A stretch of 64,000 nt of DNA from a virus, in IMG/VR virus record IMGVR_UViG_3300031236_000004, positions 1 through 64,000 of that record. One strand, written 5' to 3'. The notes below the pieces were generated by a model. That model was not told the DNA's origin. It did no database searches and saw only the letters and a program-made list of their open reading frames with translations. The position numbers were made by a program, and so were the translations under genes. Below are positions 13,923 through 21,683 of the stretch, piece by piece (positions within the stretch are counted from its first letter, which is position 1; each line of letters opens with the position of its first letter).

Positions 13923-14380
13923 GGCTTCACCATCCCACGTTCCCTGATCCGGGCGTCGAGCGCAATGCGGGCGCGGATGTCGGGGAGGGCGTCGCGCCAC
14001 GCGGCGAGCCTGGCGCCGAGCGGGCGCGCGGCGTGGACCGTCGGCAGCCACCGGGCCTCGGGTGTCCAGCCGCGCAGCTCGGTCTCGAGGGCGCCCCCCG
14101 AGCACAGCGAGCACGACAAGGTTTCGCACTCGCGGTGGCTCTCGAATCGGTTCCTCGCGCAGTCCACGATCAGCATGATCGGGGCGTCGCTCGGGGCGTC
14201 GCGCAGGTCCGCGACCGGAACCGTCGTCGTGCCGCAGCACTTGAATTTCCAGCCGTCGACGCCGCTCGCGCACAGGCACCCGATGTTCACCGGGCAGGTG
14301 CCGCAGTCGACGACCGCCTGCTGGACCGCGTCGGCCGACATCCTGAGGGCCTCCAGGATGGGCAAGCCCGGCGGCCTCAC
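13919..14380 (-). CDS. hypothetical Cys-rich protein
   Basis: 153 residues, GTG at 14380 in a GTGA overlap. CGTCPVNIGCLCASG (about 26-40), KFKCCG and CETLSCSLCSGG (about 88-99) give ten Cys in the first two-thirds. The C-terminus is helical (PLGARLAAWRDALPDIRARI). The spacing might fit an iron-sulfur cluster or multiple zinc sites; nothing in the sequence decides which. Confidence 0.65.
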   Translation of the reverse strand: MRPPGLPILEALRMSADAVQQAVVDCGTCPVNIGCLCASGVDGWKFKCCGTTTVPVADLRDAPSDAPIMLIVDCARNRFESHRECETLSCSLCSGGALETELRGWTPEARWLPTVHAARPLGARLAAWRDALPDIRARIALDARIRERGMVKP

Positions 14381-14946
14381 GGGGCCAGGTCCCCGACGTC
14401 GAGCACGTACCTGCCCGAGGGGTGGGCGCACTCGACGGCGACCGCGTCGCCGCGGATCTGGATCGGGCTGACGGAGACCTTCGCGTTCGCGACGCGCATC
14501 AGTTGACGGCCGCCCGGCCCTCCGAGGTCATCGCGGATGCTCACGACGGGCCCGTGCTTGAAGCACTCGTCGGGGAGCGCCAGCCGCTCGGCGACGCACC
14601 GGATGGAGTGCGGGCACCCGCGGCAGACCTGCTCTGGGGTCTTCACCAACTTCTTCACGGGAGCGTACATGTTCTCGCCGTCTCGGATGGCGCGCCGCGT
14701 CCTCATCCGCATGACGCCCCGGCGCAGGGCGGACGAGTACGCGACCCGCAGCTCCTCCGGCAGCTCCTGGGCGCAGGCCGGGTTCAGCACCAGGCGCGCG
14801 TCCTCGATCAGCTCGAACGCGGCCTTCACGCGGACGATCAGCTCGCGCGGTACTTCGAGCACCCGCGCCACGACCTCCTCGACGTCATCTTCTGCGGACG
14901 AGTACCTCGACTCGAAGATCGCCCGCTCTACATCATCCCCTGGCAT
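14377..14946 (-). CDS. hypothetical Cys-containing protein
   Basis: 189 residues, ATG start, first gene of the long leftward operon and divergent from ThyX (34 bases between starts). The N-terminal 80 residues are helical and acidic. VCRGCPHSIRC with a later ECFKHG (about 107-132) gives four Cys; spacing recalls but does not match WhiB-type iron-sulfur proteins. The C-terminal half is beta-rich. Confidence 0.7.
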   Translation of the reverse strand: MPGDDVERAIFESRYSSAEDDVEEVVARVLEVPRELIVRVKAAFELIEDARLVLNPACAQELPEELRVAYSSALRRGVMRMRTRRAIRDGENMYAPVKKLVKTPEQVCRGCPHSIRCVAERLALPDECFKHGPVVSIRDDLGGPGGRQLMRVANAKVSVSPIQIRGDAVAVECAHPSGRYVLDVGDLAP

Positions 14947-14974
14947 TGTGTTCCCTTCGCTGGAGGCTTATACC

Positions 14975-14980
14975 GTAAAC
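14975..14980 (+). promoter_or_regulatory. GTAAAC element directly before ThyX start
   Basis: CTTATACCGTAAAC ends immediately before the ATG at 14981, between a GGAGG ribosome site and the start codon. It lies in the 34-base divergent gap. Confidence 0.45.
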
Positions 14981-16414
14981 ATGACCAAGTCGCCTGAGAT
15001 CGCGGTAGAGGAGAGGACCACGGCCACGGGGGCGAAGCTGTTCGCGGTGGACGGCATGCACCCGGAGGACGCGGCCATGCTGCAGGCCCTGTACTCCCGC
15101 AGCGGCGACAGCGTCGTCGCGCACCTGGAGAAGGTGAGGGCCCAGGGCAGCGGCAAGTTCATGGCCGGACACTACGTCGGCTACGGTCACAAGAGCATCG
15201 GGGACTGCGGGTCCACCACGATGTTCGTGGAGGACGTCAGCCTGCTCACCGCGAAGGCGGTCCAGGACAATCCGCTCTACTGCGGGCAGGAGACCTCCAC
15301 GCGCTACCTCGACATGTCGAAGCGGCGCGTGATCGACCCCATCGGAAGCGCGCAGTCCCGCGCGCTCGTCGAGTCGCTGATGGACTTCTACGGCTCCAGC
15401 CAGGCGCACGTACGCGCGCTCGTGGCGGAGCGGCACCCGAGGCGCGAGGGTGAGAACGAGGCGACGTACCAGAAGGCGGTCGCCGCTCGCGCGTTCGACG
15501 TCATGCGCGGCTTCCTGCCGGCGGGCGTCTCGACGCAGCTGAGCTGGCACACCAACCTGCGCCAGGCGGGAGACCACCTGCAGCGGCTCGCGCGGCACCC
15601 GTCGGGCGAGGTCGCCGGCGTCGCCGTCGCGCTGGAGAGCGCGCTCGCCCAGTGCTACGCGTCGAGCGGGTTCGGCAAGAGCAGCGCCGGCGTGAGCGGC
15701 GTCGCGGCGGGCGACGGGGCCGCCGAGCGCGCCGCGTGGGAGGCCTCGACGGCGGAGGCCTTCGCGTACCCGCGCGAGCTGGAACGGCCCCCCACGTACC
15801 TCGACCTCCACGCCTCGGGGACGCTGTCGCTCGACGTGGCCGCGTGGGGGCGCGTGCTCGCGACCCGCCCGCGCGGGTGCGTGCTGCCGCACTGGATGAC
15901 CGACTTCGGGCAGCTCAAGTTCGCCTTCATGCTCGACTTCGGCTCGTTCAGGGACATCCAGCGCCAGCGCAACGGCGTGTGCCGGATGCCGCTGCTGACG
16001 ACGGATCACGGGTTCGAGTCGTGGTACCTGGAGCAGCTCGACGACGGTCTCCGCGCGGCGGCGACGGAGCTGGTCTACGGCCTGAAGTCGCAGCTCGAGG
16101 CCGTCACGGACAACCAGGTGCTCCGGCAGTACTACGTGCCGATCGGGTTCCGCGTGCAGTGCCAGCTGACGTACGCCCTGCCGGCCCTGCTCTACGTGCT
16201 CGAGCTTCGGACGAGCAAGACAGTTCACCCGACCCTCCGCAAGAAGATGCTCAAGATGGCCGAGTGGTTCCGCGGGCGGTTCCCGGACATCGCCCTCCAC
16301 GCGGACACGGACGAGGACGACTGGACCGTGCGCCGCGGCCTCCACACGATCACCGCCCGGGGCGCCCAGGACGTTCAAGACGCCCGAGGCGGTGATGCGG
16401 CGGCGCCGCGGTGA
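14981..16414 (+). CDS. thyX: FAD-dependent thymidylate synthase, long ThyX form
   Basis: 477 residues, about twice a usual ThyX, with GGAGG 11 bases before the ATG. ThyX makes dTMP from dUMP using FAD and methylene-tetrahydrofolate. The first half has GHKSIGDCGSTTMFVED and QETSTRYLDMS (about 104-114), the second half SFRDIQRQRNGVCRMPLL (about 322-339) and a later VQCQLTYALPALLYVLELR. Motifs that sit together in single-domain ThyX (RxR and NExSxRY-like) are thus divided between two tandem halves, as in other long phage ThyX-like proteins. It is monocistronic and its 3' end overlaps the convergent gene by 65 bases. Confidence 0.8.
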   Translation: MTKSPEIAVEERTTATGAKLFAVDGMHPEDAAMLQALYSRSGDSVVAHLEKVRAQGSGKFMAGHYVGYGHKSIGDCGSTTMFVEDVSLLTAKAVQDNPLYCGQETSTRYLDMSKRRVIDPIGSAQSRALVESLMDFYGSSQAHVRALVAERHPRREGENEATYQKAVAARAFDVMRGFLPAGVSTQLSWHTNLRQAGDHLQRLARHPSGEVAGVAVALESALAQCYASSGFGKSSAGVSGVAAGDGAAERAAWEASTAEAFAYPRELERPPTYLDLHASGTLSLDVAAWGRVLATRPRGCVLPHWMTDFGQLKFAFMLDFGSFRDIQRQRNGVCRMPLLTTDHGFESWYLEQLDDGLRAAATELVYGLKSQLEAVTDNQVLRQYYVPIGFRVQCQLTYALPALLYVLELRTSKTVHPTLRKKMLKMAEWFRGRFPDIALHADTDEDDWTVRRGLHTITARGAQDVQDARGGDAAAPR

Positions 16415-16745
16415 CCTCGAGCGGAGGTCCGGTCGACACCATCACGGCGAGCTGGTGCAGCTGCTCCTCCTCGTCGAAGGTCCACACGCGCAGGGTGTGC
16501 GGATAGGCGCCGTACTCGTCGCGCGCGCAGATCGCGTAGACCTCGACGTCGCGAATGCGCGGGCCGTCGGCCGTCACCACCGTGTGGAGCCGCCGCAGGC
16601 AGGTCAGGCAGACGAAGTCCGTCCCGCCGCTGCCGTGCGGGCACGCCAGGCACGCCGCGCAGTAGGTGCGGCCGTCGCGGTAGATCCAGAGGTCGGCCTC
16701 GTTCCCGCACCGCGAGCACGACGGCTCAGGGCGCCGGCGGGACAT
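16350..16745 (-). CDS. zinc-ribbon protein
   Basis: 131 residues. ATG start overlaps the GHKL gene end by 20 bases. SCSRCGNEADLWI, YCAACLACPHGSGG and FVCLTCLRRLH in the first 55 residues supply eight Cys, enough for two zinc sites. Then a beta-rich part (RDVEVYAICARDEYGAYPHT) and a basic tail that overlaps the 3' end of ThyX on the other strand. Unknown role. Confidence 0.65.
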   Translation of the reverse strand: MSRRRPEPSCSRCGNEADLWIYRDGRTYCAACLACPHGSGGTDFVCLTCLRRLHTVVTADGPRIRDVEVYAICARDEYGAYPHTLRVWTFDEEEQLHQLAVMVSTGPPLEVTAAPPHHRLGRLERPGRPGR

Positions 16746-18027
16746 CTCGCGATGGTACCTCGCCGGACAGGTGCGCGAGCAGGACGTCGACCGGCTCGAC
16801 CTTGCGCCGGCGAGCCTCCGCGGCGACGGCCTGCCTAAGGAGGTCCCCGTAGGCGCCCCCCAGCATGCGGCGGTCGACGCCGACGATCGCGTCGCCGTCG
16901 ACGAGGCGGCACGCGAGCTTGTCGCCCCTGAACGTGACCACGACGAAGTCGGGAACGACGCCCATCAGCCGGTCGGCGACGGCGCGCTCCGCCTCCGTCA
17001 GGTCGCCCGGCGCGTGCCGGGCGTCGACCTGCCCCTCGAGCCGCTTCTTGGCGGACTCGGCGGACAGGCCGCCCTTCTCGAGCAGCTCCCTCAGGACCTC
17101 GCTGACCACCGTCGGCTTGCCGCCGACGCCCTCGACGTCCCTAGCCTCCCGCATCGTTGAGACCGGGACCGCGTCGGCGCCGTGCTCGGCCTCGTACCGC
17201 TCTCGCACGTCCTTGAGCAGCCTCTCGTCGCTGTGCCACTTGAACGCCTTGGCCTCGGGCGCGTTGGCCTTGGCCATGTCGTAGACCCGCGGCGCGGCGA
17301 GGTCCGGCGCGCGGCGGCAGGCGTCCTGCCACATCGCGGCGAGCTTCCAGTGCAGGCTGAACTCGTCCACGAAGCGGCGGTCGCGGTCGAGCGGCAGGTC
17401 CTCGAGGTCGTAGCCGCACGCCAGCTCCTCGAACTCGCGCACGAAGACGCCGCGCGAGAACACCTGGCCGCGCCGGTCTCCGGCGAGCAGGAGCCGCCCC
17501 GTGTCGAGCTTGAGGGTATCGACGGCGCGCGGCTCGTCGATGAACAGGAACTTCGTCCGCAGGACGTCCCAGGCCTCGGTCGGGAGGTTCTCGACCGTGA
17601 CCATGAAGTCGGCCTCCCGCGCCGCGAGCTTGCGGGAGCGGAAGGTCATGAGCTGGTTCCCGGCGAGCGGGTGATCGCCGTCGGGCTCCTCGAATGATAC
17701 GCTCCAGGACAGGTCGCCGTTGCGGAAGCTGACGTCGAGGCCCGCGCGCACGAGGGCCAGGACCCCGATGCAAAATCCCTCGCCGAAGCGGCCCCGGTGG
17801 CCGCCCGCGGCCTTGTCCGTCTTGCCCAGGATGAGCAGCTTGGCGGGGTCGACGTAGATGCCCGCGGTGGTGACCTCGAGCCGCGCGGTCTTCGGGAAGT
17901 GCTCGACGGTCATCGCGTGGCCGTCGTCGTCCGCGTCCTTGGCGTTGGACAGCAGCTCGCGGACCCCGGCGTATACGCCCCAGTCGGAGGCGTAGTTCTT
18001 GTCGATGTTGAGGGAGATCTTGGCCAT
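16726..18027 (-). CDS. GHKL-type ATPase
   Basis: 433 residues, ATG start. GVRELLSNAKDADDDG (about 21-36) is the N-box Glu/Asn/Asp helix and GGHRGRFGEGFCIGVLAL (about 75-92) the G-box lid of GHKL ATPases (Hsp90, MutL, histidine kinase fold), preceded by LILGKTDKAAGG. The rest is not a kinase or MutL domain. C-terminal 100 residues are helical. Many phages encode such stand-alone GHKL proteins with unknown targets; chaperone-like or anti-host roles are possible. It faces the divergent 18068 gene across 40 bases. Confidence 0.8.
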   Translation of the reverse strand: MAKISLNIDKNYASDWGVYAGVRELLSNAKDADDDGHAMTVEHFPKTARLEVTTAGIYVDPAKLLILGKTDKAAGGHRGRFGEGFCIGVLALVRAGLDVSFRNGDLSWSVSFEEPDGDHPLAGNQLMTFRSRKLAAREADFMVTVENLPTEAWDVLRTKFLFIDEPRAVDTLKLDTGRLLLAGDRRGQVFSRGVFVREFEELACGYDLEDLPLDRDRRFVDEFSLHWKLAAMWQDACRRAPDLAAPRVYDMAKANAPEAKAFKWHSDERLLKDVRERYEAEHGADAVPVSTMREARDVEGVGGKPTVVSEVLRELLEKGGLSAESAKKRLEGQVDARHAPGDLTEAERAVADRLMGVVPDFVVVTFRGDKLACRLVDGDAIVGVDRRMLGGAYGDLLRQAVAAEARRRKVEPVDVLLAHLSGEVPSRDVPPAP

Positions 18028-18054
18028 GGTTGCCTTCTCTGTGATGCTCGTGGG

Positions 18055-18060
18055 ATAAAC
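18055..18060 (+). promoter_or_regulatory. ATAAAC element in divergent gap
   Basis: GGGATAAAC ends eight bases before the GTG at 18068, in the 40-base gap between divergent genes. Confidence 0.4.
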
Positions 18061-18067
18061 GTGCGGA

Positions 18068-18478
18068 GTGTGGAAGCCCGTATCGAAGGTCGACTACGCG
18101 ACCCTCGCCCCCCGCGGTCAGATCTTGGTGGTGTCGTGCCCGCTCCGCGAGCGCGCGCTGGACCGGGTCCAGCGCTGGCGCGACAGGGCCTGCGCGATCG
18201 CGCCCGACTCGAGCAAGATCCTGCGCGACGTCGTGCGCGACCTGCTCGCGAACCCGCAGGTCCGCGCGATCGTGTTCGACGGCCCCGCCTGCGGTCGCGC
18301 GGCGTACGACGCCTTCTGGGCCGGCGCGGCGCAGCCGACCTGGCGCATCGACGAGGAGCACCTGGCCCTCGTGAGGGGTCACGTGGACCTCTACGACGAC
18401 GACTTCTCGATGAAGGTTCCCGCCCAGCCGTACTGGCCCGCGCGGATCGCGTACACCGACGATATGGAGATGCCGTGA
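18068..18478 (+). CDS. stand-alone domain like the N-terminus of phage/archaeal ThyA
   Basis: 136 residues, GTG start. ILVVSCPLRERALDRVQRW, DSSKILRDVVRDLLANPQVR and AIVFDGPACGRAAYDAFW match the pattern of the alpha/beta domain that precedes the catalytic domain in some phage and archaeal thymidylate synthase-like proteins (LLRNLLANPxIR followed by a glycine-rich strand). No catalytic Cys domain follows. Proximity to ThyX and the dNMP kinase supports a link to thymidylate metabolism. Match is from memory of the family, so moderate confidence. Confidence 0.5.
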   Translation: MWKPVSKVDYATLAPRGQILVVSCPLRERALDRVQRWRDRACAIAPDSSKILRDVVRDLLANPQVRAIVFDGPACGRAAYDAFWAGAAQPTWRIDEEHLALVRGHVDLYDDDFSMKVPAQPYWPARIAYTDDMEMP

Positions 18479-19119
18479 TAGGGCGCCCGATCGTTGATGT
18501 GCCTATAGGTAGTGTGTTTGATAAATGGACCGTTATTGGACGCGGTCCCGTCGTTAATAACGAACAACGGTGGATTGTTCGTTGCGCTTGTGGCGAAGAG
18601 AAAACGCTTCCCGGTACAGTCTTGCGCCGAGGCAAGAGTAGGTGTTGTCGCAGTTGCGCAGCCAGGCAAAGTAGTCGAAAGCACGGAGAGGCGGCTGGAG
18701 GTGCATACTCGCCTGAGTACAAGGCACATGAAGCCTTGCTTCAACGGTGTCACAACCCGAGCTGCAAAATGTACAAGGACTATGGAGGTCGAGGCATCAC
18801 GGTTTGCGCGCGTTGGACGGGACCTGACGGATTTCTTCGGTTCTTGGAAGATGTAGGGCGTCGTCCTAGTGTCGACCATTCAATTGGTCGAGTCGATAAC
18901 GACGGTGACTACGAACCAGGTAACGTCGAATGGCAGACCTGTCGAGAACAGCAACGAAATCGACGTTGCAATGTTTTAGTTGCCGTCAACGGACAAATTA
19001 AAACTGCAACAGAGTGGTCATTGTCGTTGGGCTCCAATACCGAACTTGTTGGCCAGCGTTTAAGACAAGGTTGGGACCCTGTACAGGCAGCTACGACCCC
19101 AAAGCGGAGGTACAAATGA
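18475..19119 (+). CDS. HNH homing endonuclease
   Basis: 214 residues, GTG in a GTGA overlap with the gene before, stop in an ATGA overlap with the kinase after. N-terminal zinc knuckles CACGEEKTLPGTVLRRG and RCCRSCAARQ; catalytic HNH-like core around SVDHSIGRVDNDGDYEPGN (about 144-162) and VEWQTCREQQRNR; C-terminal helix-turn-helix (ATEWSLSLGSNTELVGQRL) like NUMOD domains. Much lower G+C and different codon use from its neighbours mark it as a recent insertion. Free-standing homing endonucleases cut uninvaded alleles. Confidence 0.85.
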   Translation: MIGRPIVDVPIGSVFDKWTVIGRGPVVNNEQRWIVRCACGEEKTLPGTVLRRGKSRCCRSCAARQSSRKHGEAAGGAYSPEYKAHEALLQRCHNPSCKMYKDYGGRGITVCARWTGPDGFLRFLEDVGRRPSVDHSIGRVDNDGDYEPGNVEWQTCREQQRNRRCNVLVAVNGQIKTATEWSLSLGSNTELVGQRLRQGWDPVQAATTPKRRYK

Positions 19120-19811
19120 ACGTCATAGGATTGTGTGGAAGAATGCGTAGCGGGAAGAACACGATCGGCTCGATGCTCGTCGAGCACGACCCGCGCGGCG
19201 CGACGCTCGCCTTTGCCGACAAGCTGAAGGAAGTCGTGATCGACTTGTACGGCGCGACGCGCGACGACGTCTACACCGACGAGGGCAAGCGCCGGAAGTC
19301 GCCGTTCCCGCTCCTGAAGTGCCCGGCCTGCCAGTCCATCCAGTGCGAGCGCGTCGCGGATACGCAGGTGCTCTGCCGCAAGTGCACGGCCCTCGGCGAG
19401 CCCAAGTCGTTCCAGACGCACTGGGAGTGGCGGGAGATCTGCCAGTTCGTCGGCACCGAGGGCGGGCGCTTCGTCGACGAGAACGTGTGGGTGCGGCACG
19501 CGCTCAAGCGCGCCGCCGCGGCGCTGGAGGCGAAGACGTCGCCCAGGCGCTTCGTCGCCATCACCGACTGCCGCTTCAAGTCGGAGAAGGCCGCCATCGA
19601 GAAGCACGGCGGCGTGGTTTGGCGGATTCGGCGCCCCGAGACCGATCACCAGTCGACGGGCCTCGCGGGCCACGCTTCGGAGACCGAGATGGAGACGATC
19701 CCGGACACCGAGTTCGACGCCGTGATCCGCAACGACGCCTCGCTGGAGGTGCTGCGGGCCAGGGCCGCCGAGCAGCTCGAGCGCTACCTGCGTCGCGGCG
19801 AGTCGAGGTAG
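19116..19811 (+). CDS. deoxynucleoside monophosphate kinase with inserted zinc ribbon
   Basis: 231 residues, ATG with GCGGAGG seven bases upstream, overlapping the HNH stop. P-loop GLCGRMRSGKNTIG (about 5-18), then a lid region carrying KCPACQSIQCERV and VLCRKC (about 68-92), a zinc ribbon not found in T4 gp1. The later AITDCRFKSEKAAIEKHGG is the phage dNMP-kinase signature (DxRFxxE), followed by VVWRIRRP. Phosphorylates dNMPs to dNDPs for phage DNA synthesis; fits with ThyX and ribonucleotide reductase. Confidence 0.8.
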   Translation: MNVIGLCGRMRSGKNTIGSMLVEHDPRGATLAFADKLKEVVIDLYGATRDDVYTDEGKRRKSPFPLLKCPACQSIQCERVADTQVLCRKCTALGEPKSFQTHWEWREICQFVGTEGGRFVDENVWVRHALKRAAAALEAKTSPRRFVAITDCRFKSEKAAIEKHGGVVWRIRRPETDHQSTGLAGHASETEMETIPDTEFDAVIRNDASLEVLRARAAEQLERYLRRGESR

Positions 19812-19814
19812 CGC

Positions 19815-20081
19815 TCAGTCGCCGTCGCCCTGCGCCTCGTCGATCATCGTCATGTCCTCGGTCACGCCGCGGAGGATGTCGTCCACGCCTCCGAGCGCGT
19901 AGCGCGTGATGCACTGGATGCAAGTGACCGGGAGGGTCTCGTCCTCGTTGACTCGCGCGTCGAAGTAGCGACCGCAGGTCGTGTACGTTTTCGACCGGAG
20001 AGCGTACTTACGCTGGGCGCTCGTCAAGCCCACGGCCTCGTGTCGCACGCCGTACCCGTCGAGCACCGTGCCCCGGGCCAC
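19815..20081 (-). CDS. small CIxC-family protein
   Basis: 88 residues from the GTG at 20081, five bases after the upstream stop; an ATG at 20153 is less likely because it would overlap that gene by 66 bases. Landmarks: DGYGVRHEAVG, a lone Cys in YTTCGRYF and VTCIQCITRYA. Unlike other copies it has a 28-residue acidic tail after the Cys pair. It lies 16 kb from the main cluster and converges on the dNMP kinase gene. Confidence 0.7.
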   Translation of the reverse strand: MARGTVLDGYGVRHEAVGLTSAQRKYALRSKTYTTCGRYFDARVNEDETLPVTCIQCITRYALGGVDDILRGVTEDMTMIDEAQGDGD

Positions 20082-20085
20082 GCCG

Positions 20086-20382
20086 CTACTTGTTGGCGTC
20101 GTAGTACTTGCGGGCCGCGTGCGCGACCTGGTCGAACGCTTCTTTGCCGCCATTGTCCTCCGGTGCGGTCTCGCGGAAGTTGATCGTCACCAGCGCCAGC
20201 ACGAACACGCGCTGCTCGAACGTCAGGTCGCGGGCCTCCCAGCGCTCGGCCAGGAGGCGGACCAGGTCCTCGGCCTCCTGCGCGGCCTCGGTCTGGCGGA
20301 GCGCGGCCGCCGAGGCCTCCGCCCTCGCCCTCTGCTCGGGGGACATCGCGACGTTCTCGGCGAACTTCTCTCGCTTCGCCAT
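20086..20382 (-). CDS. hypothetical helical protein
   Basis: 98 residues; ATG in a TGATG overlap. Long Ala/Glu helix (SPEQRARAEASAAALRQTEA) followed by an amphipathic helix (TFEQRVFVLALVTINFRET). No recognised domain. Confidence 0.65.
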   Translation of the reverse strand: MAKREKFAENVAMSPEQRARAEASAAALRQTEAAQEAEDLVRLLAERWEARDLTFEQRVFVLALVTINFRETAPEDNGGKEAFDQVAHAARKYYDANK

Positions 20383-20684
20383 CAGCGCCTCCGCCGGATC
20401 GACGGCGCCGCGGCCGGCTTCGGGACGGGCTTCGCCGCGATCCTGGGCGCCGGCTTGATCTTGAACAGGTGGCACGAGGTCTGGACCTCGGCGCCCTTCA
20501 CGATGAAGGGCCGCGCGAGCGCGCCGGGGGCCTCCCGCTTGACGCCCGCGGGGAACACCTGCCCCCGCTGCTCGGTGGCGGGGTACGTCGAGCGGACGGC
20601 GCACCGGCCGTGCTGCCCCTGCTTGCCCTTTCCCTTCAGGATCGGGTCGTAGTTCGAGCACTCGCTGCAAGGCTTGTCTGCCAT
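20382..20684 (-). CDS. small Cys4 protein
   Basis: 100 residues, ATG start. N-terminal CSECSNYDPILKGKGKQGQH then GRCAVRS and a later TSCHLFK give four Cys spaced as in a zinc-binding unit. The C-terminus is basic and Pro/Ala-rich (KPAPRIAAKPVPKPAAAPS). Unknown role. Confidence 0.65.
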   Translation of the reverse strand: MADKPCSECSNYDPILKGKGKQGQHGRCAVRSTYPATEQRGQVFPAGVKREAPGALARPFIVKGAEVQTSCHLFKIKPAPRIAAKPVPKPAAAPSIRRRR

Positions 20685-20694
20685 GGGTCTCCCT

Positions 20695-21207
20695 TCAGAC
20701 GGCGATCATCACGGTCACGCCGTGCTTGTGCAACACGTGAGCGGCCGCGGGCTCGCGCAGGATGCGCGCGAGCACCAGCATGCCCTCGGCCAGGGGCTTC
20801 TCCGAGAACCACAGCCGCGCGGCGCCGCCCGCCAGCTGGGACGCCGGCTGGCCGTCTTCGTCGTCATCAGCGGGCACGTTCCAGGCGTAGTCCCCGTGGC
20901 GGACGCCGATGCCGGCACCCGCGAGCGCCCGCGCGACTGGCGCCACCGCGCTCAGCTCGATCAGGCAGGCCGCGAGCACGCCCACGGCGTCGCCCGGGTT
21001 GACGACGCGGTGCGACGTGACGTCGAAGCACGCGTGCCGCGAGCGGATGACGTACCGCCCGGGGATGCGCAGGTCCGCGTCCTTGTCGACGTCTTGGATG
21101 TCGATCTTGTCGCTGGGCGGCTGCGGGCGCGGCGGCGCCTGGCGCAGCGGCTCGACCTTGCGCCACGGGTCGAGGATGCCGGGCTTCTTGGGGCCGCCGT
21201 CGGTCAC
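20695..21207 (-). CDS. hypothetical protein
   Basis: 170 residues, GTG at 21207 in a GTGA overlap. Pro-rich N-terminus, a central IPGRYVIRSRHACFDVTSHR, and a helical C-terminal half (FSEKPLAEGMLVLARILREP). Nothing recognised. Confidence 0.65.
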   Translation of the reverse strand: MTDGGPKKPGILDPWRKVEPLRQAPPRPQPPSDKIDIQDVDKDADLRIPGRYVIRSRHACFDVTSHRVVNPGDAVGVLAACLIELSAVAPVARALAGAGIGVRHGDYAWNVPADDDEDGQPASQLAGGAARLWFSEKPLAEGMLVLARILREPAAAHVLHKHGVTVMIAV

Positions 21208-21431
21208 GGCGCGATCACGATCCCGCCCTCGAGCGCCGGGTCGGCGCACGAGGCGTGGACGAACTCGAACTCGGCGGCAAGCTCGGCCGAGAGCTGCTTG
21301 GTCGCCGGGTCGCGCGTGTTCGGGTTCTTGACGATGTACGCCGGCGTCATGCGGTCGCCGGCCCTGAACGGCTTGCGGCAGCGGGCGCAGGTCGTGTGGG
21401 GGACGCGCTGCCTGAGGACGTCAAGAGTCAT
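21204..21431 (-). CDS. small zinc-binding protein
   Basis: 75 residues; ATG in a TGATG overlap. TTCARCRKPFRAGDRM near residue 13 and HASCADP near 59 form a treble-clef-like pattern (CxxC then HxxC). Probably structural zinc; function unknown. Confidence 0.65.
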   Translation of the reverse strand: MTLDVLRQRVPHTTCARCRKPFRAGDRMTPAYIVKNPNTRDPATKQLSAELAAEFEFVHASCADPALEGGIVIAP

Positions 21432-21682
21432 CAGCGGCTGCGCTCTCCGACGAACTTCAAGCCGGCGAGTGCCGCGGCCACGGATTGCACGGCGTAGGGG
21501 CTCGCGAGTCGCAGCTCCCCGCGCGCGATGAACCTGTCGAGCAGCGCTTGCAGGTGGTGCTCGAGTTCTTCGAATACGAACTTCCGCTGGGCGGCGTCCC
21601 CGTCCTCTCGCGGCGGGATGGCATCCCAGAAGGCGTCCACGAACGCGCTGCGCATCGCCTCGAGTTGCTCACTTCTCGACAT
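21431..21682 (-). CDS. hypothetical helical protein
   Basis: 83 residues, ATG with GAGGAG eight bases upstream, overlapping nothing. Helical, with EQLEAMRSAFVDAFWDAIPP and an Ala-rich C-terminus. No motif. Confidence 0.65.
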   Translation of the reverse strand: MSRSEQLEAMRSAFVDAFWDAIPPREDGDAAQRKFVFEELEHHLQALLDRFIARGELRLASPYAVQSVAAALAGLKFVGERSR

Positions 21683-21683
21683 G

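Noticed and set aside
14600-14770. WhiB-type iron-sulfur protein at 14377-14946
   Set aside because: Four Cys are present, but the CxxCxxxxxC spacing and the following G[VI]WGG turn of WhiB are absent.
14933-16378. 481-residue minus ORF opposite ThyX
   Set aside because: Shadow frame; ThyX motifs on the plus strand decide the strand.
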